From Saprospiraceae bacterium (GTDB taxonomy: Bacteria > Bacteroidota > Bacteroidia > Chitinophagales > Saprospiraceae): a stretch of DNA of 32,449 nucleotides. Both the position numbers and the translations under genes were made by a program. Under the pieces are notes generated by a model. It made no database searches, was not told the DNA's origin, and worked only from the letters and a program-made list of their open reading frames with translations. Location: positions 1-32,449 of the forward strand of contig JABDJE010000286.1 in the NCBI GenBank assembly GCA_013002625.1, given 5' to 3'. Below are positions 26,480 to 32,449 of this stretch, piece by piece (the stretch's first letter is position 1; each line of letters opens with the position of its first letter).

Positions 26480-26977
26480 ATGTATAAATTACTAACACAG
26501 AAAGGTCAACTCTACGCATTACTATTAGGCATTCTATGTATTGCGATTGGAATGGGCTCCATAATTGGAGGGATTAATGGCGCAGGATATAGTACATCTG
26601 ATGATTTGAATCAGATTATGAAAAACAATGAGTCTGCATCATTTGATTTCTTTAATCCAGCTATTTCTATCGTTCTCGTACTAATATTAATTGCATTGGT
26701 GGCCTGGATAGCATTCAGTTTATATGCACTGATTAGCGATCCGAAAGGTTCATTGAAGTTCCTTATTGGTATTGCCATAATGCTGATATTTTTCTTTATA
26801 CTTTATTCAACTTCAGATGCAGAATCTACTGGAAGAATCGGTCAATTGGTTCAAAGGTTTAATGTCAATGACACCGTTTCGAAGTTAATAAGTGGAGGAG
26901 TGAAAACAGCAGTATTTGGTATTAGTGCCGGATTTTTAGGAGCTGTAGTATTAGAAATATACAATTTATTCAAGTAG
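26480..26977 (+). CDS. Membrane protein of unknown function in the exbB-exbD cluster
   Basis: 165 aa with four hydrophobic segments: about 11-33 (LYALLLGILCIAIGMGSIIG), 61-86 (ISIVLVLILIALVAWIAFSLYAL), 94-110 (LIGIAIMLIFFFILYST) and 142-160 (AVFGISAGFLGAVVLEIY). The first segment is followed by a short exported-looking acidic and Asn-rich loop. I do not recognise a named domain, but unnamed membrane proteins in this position, between exbB and exbD, are common in Bacteroidota. It is 21 bases after exbB and 15 before exbD, so it is surely in the same transcript. Its position suggests an accessory subunit of the proton-channel complex; this is inference. Confidence 0.8.
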   Translation: MYKLLTQKGQLYALLLGILCIAIGMGSIIGGINGAGYSTSDDLNQIMKNNESASFDFFNPAISIVLVLILIALVAWIAFSLYALISDPKGSLKFLIGIAIMLIFFFILYSTSDAESTGRIGQLVQRFNVNDTVSKLISGGVKTAVFGISAGFLGAVVLEIYNLFK

Positions 26978-26992
26978 AAAATATATTGATCT

Positions 26993-27547
26993 ATGGCTAA
27001 AAAAAGCGCACGTGATCGAATGAGCAATGAGGTAAATGCCGGTTCAATGGCCGATATAGCCTTCCTATTGCTTATATTCTTCCTTGTAACAACAACAATT
27101 GATGTTGATAAGGGTGTGTTGGTTAAATTACCGCCTTGGTCAGAAGAACCACCTGAGGTTGAGAAAATGAAAACAAGAAACGTGTATTCTGTTCTTGTAA
27201 ATGCTCAGAATCAACTTTTGGTAAGAGGTGAACCTGCCAGTGTGAATAACCTACGCGATAACGCTAAAGAGTTCATTATGAACCCTCGAAAGCGCGAGGA
27301 TATGGCGGAAAAACCAACCAAAGCAATTATTTCTATTAAAAACGACAGAGGTACGAGTTACGAAACTTACCTGGAAGTATATAACGAACTTAAAGCTGCT
27401 TATAACGAATTGAGAAACGAAGAAGCTCAACGTAAATACGGCAAAGAGTTCGAATATTTAACCAGAGAACAACAAAGAGAAATTCGTTCGCGTATACCTT
27501 TGGTCATTTCTGAAGCTGAACCCACCAACTTTGGTGAAGAAAACTAG
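26993..27547 (+). CDS. exbD: ExbD/TolR family protein (first copy)
   Basis: Inner-membrane stator partner of ExbB with a periplasmic domain. 184 aa; N-terminal basic cytoplasmic stretch (AKKSARDRMSNEVN), then one transmembrane helix at about 19-39 (MADIAFLLLIFFLVTTTIDV) containing the conserved proton-carrying Asp of the ADI motif. The periplasmic part begins KGVLVKLPPW and includes the family-type segment TKAIISIKNDRGTSYETYLE. The C-terminal third is highly charged (RNEEAQRKYGKEFEYLTREQ), longer than in E. coli ExbD. Tightly spaced with its neighbours, and 8 bases before the second exbD. Confidence 0.9.
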   Translation: MAKKSARDRMSNEVNAGSMADIAFLLLIFFLVTTTIDVDKGVLVKLPPWSEEPPEVEKMKTRNVYSVLVNAQNQLLVRGEPASVNNLRDNAKEFIMNPRKREDMAEKPTKAIISIKNDRGTSYETYLEVYNELKAAYNELRNEEAQRKYGKEFEYLTREQQREIRSRIPLVISEAEPTNFGEEN

Positions 27548-27555
27548 TGTAACAG

Positions 27556-28023
27556 ATGGGAAAGTTTACAAAGAAAAGAGGAAAGTCAACACCAGCAATT
27601 TCAACGGCATCATTGCCTGATATTATTTTCATGCTTTTATTCTTCTTTATGGTTGTAACTGTATTGAGGGATTCAGAATTGAAAGTGAACAACAATGTAC
27701 CGCAAGCAACCGAGTTGACTAAGCTCGAAAAGAAATCATTGGTAAATTACTTATACATTGGACGACCACTCAAGCAATATCAGGCTACTTATGGAACGAA
27801 GCCACGATTGCAGTTGGGTGATAAATTTTCCGATGTAACAGAGATTCCATTGTTTTTAGAAAAACATAGATCGTCAGTACCAGAAAATCAAAGACCTGGG
27901 ATTAATTCTTCTCTTCGGGTTGATGGCAAGGTTACAATGGGAATTGTGACCGATGTAAAAACCGAGCTTAGAAAGGCCGGTCAATTAAAAGTTAACTATT
28001 CTGCAAAGCCTCGTGCTAAGTAA
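27556..28023 (+). CDS. exbD: ExbD/TolR family protein (second copy)
   Basis: 155 aa. Basic N-terminus (MGKFTKKRGKSTPAIS), then a single transmembrane helix with SLPDIIFMLLFFFMVVTVL, again carrying the conserved Asp. The periplasmic region contains KVNNNVPQATELTKLEKKSL and ends with VTMGIVTDVKTELRKAGQLK, typical of the ExbD C-terminal fold. Paired, non-identical ExbD copies in one operon are usual in Bacteroidota and could form mixed dimers in the channel; that is inference. Ends 24 bases before a strong terminator. Confidence 0.9.
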   Translation: MGKFTKKRGKSTPAISTASLPDIIFMLLFFFMVVTVLRDSELKVNNNVPQATELTKLEKKSLVNYLYIGRPLKQYQATYGTKPRLQLGDKFSDVTEIPLFLEKHRSSVPENQRPGINSSLRVDGKVTMGIVTDVKTELRKAGQLKVNYSAKPRAK

Positions 28024-28047
28024 TGCAGATCAATTCAAATAATAAAA

Positions 28048-28076
28048 GCCCGTCTCAATGAGATGGGCTTTTTTTT
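28048..28076 (+). terminator. Rho-independent terminator of the exb operon
   Basis: GCCCGTCTC and GAGATGGGC pair over 9 bp (one G-U) around AAT, followed by eight T. The T-run reaches the stop codon of the convergent DUF4293 gene; AAAA on the other side may let it act weakly on the minus strand too. Confidence 0.9.
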
Positions 28077-28509
28077 ATCTCAGTCTATCCATCGAATCCA
28101 CAGTCTTTTGATCTTTTTTAATGAAGTGATTGGCCAGTATAAAAAAGACAAGCGCCAAGGGTGGCATATATAATCCAAACTGATCTTCAATCACTGCATC
28201 GCCCATCGTATCAGCATTACTATACACAAGCCAAAATGCTACCAAGGCAAGGAAAAGAGAAGCAATTATGCCAAGATAGCCTAGTCGCAACTGTAGATTT
28301 CGATTTCTAAACATAAATATCGCCACCAATGCTACTATGCTACCCAAAGCAACTAACACAGTTAAAACCGTGTGATCTAATACATTAAACAGCTTATCCT
28401 CAAAGAAAGGAGATGCGGCTTGATCACTCATCGCAAAGGGAATTTTGAATAATGCAGCCATAATTATTGCAGCAAGCAATAAAAAAACAGATTGAATTCT
28501 CTGGATCAT
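28075..28509 (-). CDS. DUF4293 family membrane protein
   Basis: 144 aa, matching the Bacteroidota-specific DUF4293 pattern: it opens MIQRIQSVFLLLAAIIMAAL and has four transmembrane segments (about 7-27, 45-68, 76-96 and 113-131) with a short charged tail (KKDQKTVDSMDRLR). Function is unknown for the family; it is an inner-membrane protein by topology. It is transcribed away from the FAD oxidoreductase, with a well-formed promoter in the shared intergenic region, and ends against the exb terminator. Confidence 0.85.
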   Translation of the reverse strand: MIQRIQSVFLLLAAIIMAALFKIPFAMSDQAASPFFEDKLFNVLDHTVLTVLVALGSIVALVAIFMFRNRNLQLRLGYLGIIASLFLALVAFWLVYSNADTMGDAVIEDQFGLYMPPLALVFFILANHFIKKDQKTVDSMDRLR

Positions 28510-28521
28510 ACTCTTTTATTT

Positions 28522-28546
28522 GATTCCAAATTTATAATTTGGAATC
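28522..28546. promoter_or_regulatory. Perfect 10-bp inverted repeat in a divergent promoter region
   Basis: GATTCCAAAT and ATTTGGAATC are perfect inverse copies around TTATA. It overlaps the -7 box of the DUF4293 promoter, so a bound dimeric regulator would block that promoter. Confidence 0.65.
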
Positions 28547-28557
28547 TGCACTTCCAA
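28527..28557 (-). promoter_or_regulatory. Promoter for the DUF4293 gene (TTG-N20-TAAATTTG)
   Basis: On the minus strand, TTG (plus coordinates 28555-28557) is followed after 20 bases by TAAATTTG (28527-28534), an exact Bacteroidota consensus with correct spacing. The predicted start site is about 12 bases before the ATG. Confidence 0.65.
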
Positions 28558-28568
28558 GCAGAAAACAT

Positions 28569-29690
28569 ATGTATAGTTACTGGGAAAGAAAATATTGGCT
28601 TGATCATTACGATTATATCATCGTTGGCGGTGGAATAGTTGGATTAACAACAGCCTTTTTCTTAAAGGATTTATCGCCGAATAAATCCATTATTGTTCTT
28701 GATCGTCATATAATTCCTCAAGGGGCGAGTACGAAAAATGCAGGATTTGCCTGTTTTGGCACCGCAGGAGAGGTGCTTGATGATTTGGAACACATGACCG
28801 AGGATGAGGTTATTCGATTAATACAGCTGAGGTGGAGAGGTCTGGAGCGATTAAAAGTCCTTCATCGGCCTAAAACAATTAATTATTCCAATTCTGGTGG
28901 CACTGAGGTATTCCTGGATGAAGATAAGTTTAACCATTGTTCAGAAAAATTGGATTATCTCAACAAAGTCATGTATGAGGCCATTTGGCACAAGAATGTA
29001 TTTAGTGTTGAGCAACAATCCAAGTTCAAACAATTGTATAAACATATCATATTTAACCCGCATGAAGGCGTGCTTAACCCTGTGCATCTAATCAGACACT
29101 TATTAGGGATTGTTGCAGGAAAGCGCGTGCAGGTTTTGAGAGGAATGGGCGTTAAACATGTTGAGAATAATAACGGGATTAAGGTCACTTTGGATTCGGG
29201 TCTTGAATTGAGTTCTGAGAAGTTAATTTATTGTACGAATGCTTTTTCAAAACAATTTCTCAATGCTGATATAGTTCCGGCAAGGAATCAGGTGCTCATA
29301 AGCAAGCCGATTGAAAATTTTAATCTAAAAGGTACATTTCATTATGACAGAGGATATGTTTACTTCAGACAGATTGACAACCGTCTGCTAATTGGTGGCG
29401 CCAGGAATGTAGATCCTCAGGTAGAACAAACTGAAAATTTTGGATCAAATGATAAGGTAATTAATGAATTAAAGACTTTTGCAGCTCAAAAGATATTTGG
29501 TAAGCCGGTAGAATTTGAAGATCATTGGAGTGGAATAATTGCTACAGGAGGGTCAAAAACACCGATTTTAAAGAGGCTCGATGATCGCACATATGCGGCA
29601 ATCAGATTAGGTGGAATGGGCGTAGCCATTGGATCTGAGCTTGCATTCCAGGTTGCATTACTGGCAGAGTCAGGTAAAATGAAATATTAA
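28569..29690 (+). CDS. FAD-dependent oxidoreductase of the DAO (D-amino-acid oxidase-like) family
   Basis: The track starts at a TTG (28539) that lies inside the inverted repeat; the ATG at 28569 gives MYSYWERKYWLDHYDYIIVG, a better start (373 aa). The Rossmann FAD site is YDYIIVGGGIVGLTTAFFLK, followed by the ribose-binding Asp in SIIVLDRH. Further features: GASTKNAGFACFG (the conserved stretch after the Rossmann fold), LIYCTNAFSK, ARNQVLISKP, YVYFRQIDNRLLIGGAR, WSGIIATGGSKTPIL and C-terminal RLGGMGVAIGSELA closing the FAD site. Substrate is probably an amine or amino acid by family, but the sequence does not say which. Soluble, no signal peptide. Divergent from DUF4293; expression may respond to the inverted repeat upstream. 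Confidence 0.9.
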   Translation: MYSYWERKYWLDHYDYIIVGGGIVGLTTAFFLKDLSPNKSIIVLDRHIIPQGASTKNAGFACFGTAGEVLDDLEHMTEDEVIRLIQLRWRGLERLKVLHRPKTINYSNSGGTEVFLDEDKFNHCSEKLDYLNKVMYEAIWHKNVFSVEQQSKFKQLYKHIIFNPHEGVLNPVHLIRHLLGIVAGKRVQVLRGMGVKHVENNNGIKVTLDSGLELSSEKLIYCTNAFSKQFLNADIVPARNQVLISKPIENFNLKGTFHYDRGYVYFRQIDNRLLIGGARNVDPQVEQTENFGSNDKVINELKTFAAQKIFGKPVEFEDHWSGIIATGGSKTPILKRLDDRTYAAIRLGGMGVAIGSELAFQVALLAESGKMKY

Positions 29691-29764
29691 AACAATTTTT
29701 TATTAGTAAAAAAAAATTGCAAAAAATACCGCCGGGAAACCAAATATCCTCTCCAAAAGTGATT

Positions 29765-29772
29765 TACATTTG
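29765..29772 (+). promoter_or_regulatory. Candidate -7 element TACATTTG for the right-edge giant gene
   Basis: Exact TAnnTTTG match 113 bases before the ATG at 29885. No properly spaced TTG is visible. The element is identical to the one at 18002 ahead of the 1493-aa gene. Upstream, CAATTTTTT/AAAAAATTG at 29693-29719 is only a weak, AT-only candidate terminator for the preceding gene. Confidence 0.4.
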
Positions 29773-29822
29773 GACCATAAGATTTCCCCACTTATAATAT
29801 TCACATCTAATTAATCTGAACA

Positions 29823-29849
29823 GTCTCCCGGATTTAATCCTGCGGAGAC
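29823..29849 (+). promoter_or_regulatory. Leader hairpin upstream of the right-edge giant gene
   Basis: GTCTCC and GGAGAC form a 6-bp outer stem; GGAT and ATCC form an inner stem with loop TTA, separated by a small internal loop. No T-run follows, so it is not a terminator. It lies 35 bases before the start codon. Confidence 0.45.
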
Positions 29850-29884
29850 AACATTACTTTATTTATTAACCAAAACTTAAACCC

Positions 29885-32449
29885 ATGTTGTGGACCGATT
29901 TTATGGGTAAGGTACGCAAGATACCGATCGCGTTATTTTGTGTTGGCTTACTTTCGACGGGCTCGATAAACCTACTACAGGCAAATGAGTCTACCACGTC
30001 TCCAGTTTTAGTTTGTGATGACCAGATTAATGTCTCACTAAATGAAAATTGTGAAGCGGTTATTTCCGTGGAAATGGTTCTGGAAGGAGAAAGTTCTATT
30101 CCAGGATTTGACCCAAGTAACTATGATATTGATATTGAAGGCGCTGCCAGTAATATCATATCAGAAGTTGGGATCTTTACTGTAACGATTACAGAAAGGA
30201 ACCCACCATTTACGCCACCATTAAACAGTTGTTGGGGGCACATTCTAGTTGAGGATAAATTACCTCCTCAAATTGATCCTAATTCTTGTGATTGTCCAGA
30301 AAACAATACGGATCCTGATTGTGTACTTCCGCTATTGTGTGATGAATTGGCAGAAATTTTAGATGGCAATATCAATGTTCCAATGCCAGTTGTTGTTGAG
30401 AACTGTACTGATATTACCACTACCTTCAGAGATGAAATCTTTGATAACGGCAATTGTAGTGAAACAGTTGTTAAGAGAATTTGGATCTATACCGATGGAG
30501 GAGGAAACAAGGTTGAATCTTGTCCTTTTTACTATCGTATTATTCCAATTACTGTAAATAATAATGTTGTTGGACCGAAAAATGAAGTGTATCTAGATTG
30601 CGGTGTAGGCACTACACCTCAGGATATTTATAATTTCTTTGATGCAAAATACCGTGACGAAAACCCTTGTGATAATGGTTCTGGTATTTGTGATCCAAAC
30701 AGCCATTATTATGATGCTGATTATGTAGAAGCTTATGAAGATGCAGTTCATGCATATGCACTGATGTTTTCTTTCCCTTCAATTCATGGTCTTCCGCTCA
30801 TAAATCACATTTGTAATACTGCAACAACGTATACGGATGTGGTTATTCCAATATGTAGCAGTGAACCGGAGTGTTCTGATAATGCTAAAATTATCAGGGA
30901 GTGGAAGATTTATGACTGGTGTAATTCAATAGTTGAACCTATTGTATTTACGCAAGTGATTAAAGCTTCTGATAATACACCACCTAATATTTACGTAAAA
31001 GACTTTGAAGTATCAGTTGACCCATGGGGTTGTGGCGGGACAGTCTACTTCCCTGATCCGATTCACTTAACTGATAATTGTTCTTCGTTCGTTAGATATG
31101 AAGTAACATCTGCACCAGGATTACCAGGAATAGATGTTCAGTATGATCCCATTAAAGGATGGTTTGTAGAAGACCTTCCAACCGGGTTGTACCAATTTTT
31201 CTATCATGCTTACGATTGCTGTGATAATGTAACTTCAGCAGGAGTATATGTGCGTGTAATAGATGGCACACCTCCTGTTGCAATTACCAAGCAGGATATA
31301 GTTGTTACTTTAATTCCAAGTCCGGGGCATGACTCCATTGAAGGTCTTACTAAAATATTCGCAGAGAGTGTGGATAATGGATCGTTTGATGGATGTGGGC
31401 CTGTACGCCTTGAAATAAGAAGAGATAATAATAATTGTGGAGGCTATAATGGAAACCTGACTTACAATAATGATGGTCACAGCCATGATGATCCATTTGA
31501 CGATGATAATGGTCGATTTGTAACCTTTTGTTGTAATGATCTTGTTGAGAACGGTGTTGACGCTGATGGTGATGGTGTTGCAGATTATGCTCAAATAAAA
31601 GTTTGGTTAAGAGTCTGGGATGATGGCGATGGCGACGGTTACTTTGGGACTGTAGGAGATAACTACAGCGAAGTATGGTCATTCATCAGACTGGAAGATA
31701 AATCAAGACCGACGATTATTTGTCCACCAGATGCAACAATCAGATGTGATGCAGATGAAAATAATTTGCATGATGTTGGACAAGCTACAGCTTATGGCGC
31801 ATGTGGACCAATGGCTGTTGACTATGTTGACATAGCAACAGACATGACAAGTTGTAACATTGGTACAATAACAAGAAAATGGTTTGTTGTAAACTATCCT
31901 GATGAATTCTGTTATCAGTATATCATCAAGACAGGTGATTACTCAGGACCGCCGATTATCTATTTCCCGAATGATACGATTGTTGATTGTACTGAAGAAA
32001 TAAACGCAGTTCCAACATGGATTGCGGGAGAATGTGATCAACTTGGATACAGTGTTCAACGAGATACCTTCTACTTTGAAGAAGGGGCATGTTTTAAAAT
32101 AATTAACTACTGGCAGGTAATTGACTGGTGTGTATATGATCCAAATGATGCAGTTCATGGAGCTGGTATTTGGAGCGATATTCAAGTAGTGAAAATCATT
32201 GATAATATTGCACCAACAATTGACGGATGTCAGGATGCTGTATTTGATGCAGACGATAAACAGGACTTAGACAGCGACGGTATTGTCTGTGAAAATAATA
32301 TGGTAATGCTGACCAATTCTGCAACCGATAACGGAGATTGCGCAAGCAATTGGTTAAAGTGGACAGTACAGGTAGACTTATATGGTGACTGGAATATAGA
32401 TTACATATTCTCTAGTACGGCACCTCCAGGATCTACTTATTACTTACCA
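29885..32449 (+). CDS. HYR-type giant surface protein, N-terminal part (3' truncated; absent from ORF track)
   Basis: An open frame of 855 codons runs from the ATG at 29885 to the window edge without a stop. The start MLWTDFMGKVRKIPIALFCV (or an internal ATG at 29903) gives a signal peptide ending about LLQA (residue 33). The SCWG module follows (about 43-130; CDDQINVSLNENCEA, SCWGHILVEDKLPP), then Cys-rich units, IYDWCNS (about 346), DPWGCGGTVYFPDP (about 379), DCCDN, TKQDIVVTL (about 468), GPVRLEIRR (about 503), a His/Asp-rich loop (NNDGHSHDDPFDDDNG), VTFCCNDL (about 544), Ca-type loops DADGDGVADY and DGDGDG, CPPDATIRCDADEN (about 617), VIDWCVYDPND (about 744) and WLKW (about 825). The modules line up with the 2361-aa protein, so the missing part should carry the dockerin-like, cohesin-like and type A CTD domains. 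Confidence 0.9.
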   Translation, partial: MLWTDFMGKVRKIPIALFCVGLLSTGSINLLQANESTTSPVLVCDDQINVSLNENCEAVISVEMVLEGESSIPGFDPSNYDIDIEGAASNIISEVGIFTVTITERNPPFTPPLNSCWGHILVEDKLPPQIDPNSCDCPENNTDPDCVLPLLCDELAEILDGNINVPMPVVVENCTDITTTFRDEIFDNGNCSETVVKRIWIYTDGGGNKVESCPFYYRIIPITVNNNVVGPKNEVYLDCGVGTTPQDIYNFFDAKYRDENPCDNGSGICDPNSHYYDADYVEAYEDAVHAYALMFSFPSIHGLPLINHICNTATTYTDVVIPICSSEPECSDNAKIIREWKIYDWCNSIVEPIVFTQVIKASDNTPPNIYVKDFEVSVDPWGCGGTVYFPDPIHLTDNCSSFVRYEVTSAPGLPGIDVQYDPIKGWFVEDLPTGLYQFFYHAYDCCDNVTSAGVYVRVIDGTPPVAITKQDIVVTLIPSPGHDSIEGLTKIFAESVDNGSFDGCGPVRLEIRRDNNNCGGYNGNLTYNNDGHSHDDPFDDDNGRFVTFCCNDLVENGVDADGDGVADYAQIKVWLRVWDDGDGDGYFGTVGDNYSEVWSFIRLEDKSRPTIICPPDATIRCDADENNLHDVGQATAYGACGPMAVDYVDIATDMTSCNIGTITRKWFVVNYPDEFCYQYIIKTGDYSGPPIIYFPNDTIVDCTEEINAVPTWIAGECDQLGYSVQRDTFYFEEGACFKIINYWQVIDWCVYDPNDAVHGAGIWSDIQVVKIIDNIAPTIDGCQDAVFDADDKQDLDSDGIVCENNMVMLTNSATDNGDCASNWLKWTVQVDLYGDWNIDYIFSSTAPPGSTYYLP

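Noticed and set aside
31310-31682. Minus-strand ORFs of 94 and 110 aa rich in His, Ile and Ser
   Set aside because: They are reverse-frame readings of the Asp/Asn-rich Ca-type loops of the truncated right-edge gene.
1-32449. Insertion sequences, prophage, integrase genes, CRISPR arrays or rRNA
   Set aside because: No transposase, integrase, phage structural gene, regularly spaced repeats or rRNA sequence was seen.

Overview
The window looks like a chromosomal segment of a Bacteroidota bacterium, most likely of the Saprospiraceae or a near relative. It is AT-rich. Several promoters match the Bacteroidota -7 element TAnnTTTG. Very large secreted proteins carry type IX secretion (T9SS) C-terminal signals of type A and type B, next to a PorP/SprF homologue and other families common in this phylum (DUF4293, a paired ExbD cluster, CRTAC1-type lipoproteins). 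The species assignment is inference.

Layout. (1) 1-2592 is the C-terminal part of a giant HYR-type surface protein cut by the left edge. (2) 2795-7565 holds a 1265-aa protein (three cohesin-like domains, about nine SprB-like repeats, a type B CTD) followed by its probable PorP/SprF partner. (3) 7942-15567 holds a 161-aa secreted protein of unknown family followed by a 2361-aa HYR-type giant with a grafted P/Homo B domain. Both sit behind a long structured leader and share an identical 12-base sequence before the start codon. (4) 15667-17925 is a TPR/FG-GAP/UnbV lipoprotein. (5) 18181-22662 is a 1493-aa HYR-type giant with a grafted C-type-lectin-like domain. (6) 22764-25277 is a housekeeping block: ruvX, def, rnhA (minus strand), tatD and tRNA-Ser(GGA). 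(7) 25724-28023 is an exbB / unknown membrane protein / exbD / exbD operon. (8) 28075-29690 is a divergent pair, DUF4293 (minus) and a DAO-type FAD oxidoreductase (plus), around a perfect inverted repeat. (9) 29885-32449 is the N-terminal 855 codons of a fourth HYR-type giant. It has no stop inside the window and is missing from the ORF track.

How the genes work together. The four HYR-type proteins are paralogues built from the same Cys-rich beta-sandwich modules. The three whose C-termini are visible end in the same order: a YC...LM...ELWA-type module, a dockerin-like Ca-binding pair, a cohesin-like domain, then a type A T9SS CTD. The neighbouring type B protein carries three cohesin-like domains. 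My main hypothesis is a cell-surface assembly in which dockerin-like and cohesin-like modules on T9SS-exported proteins interact within or between chains, while different recognition domains (P-domain, C-type lectin, other beta-sandwiches) are inserted into loops of a constant scaffold. The module identities come from sequence patterns read by eye. The interaction is inference.
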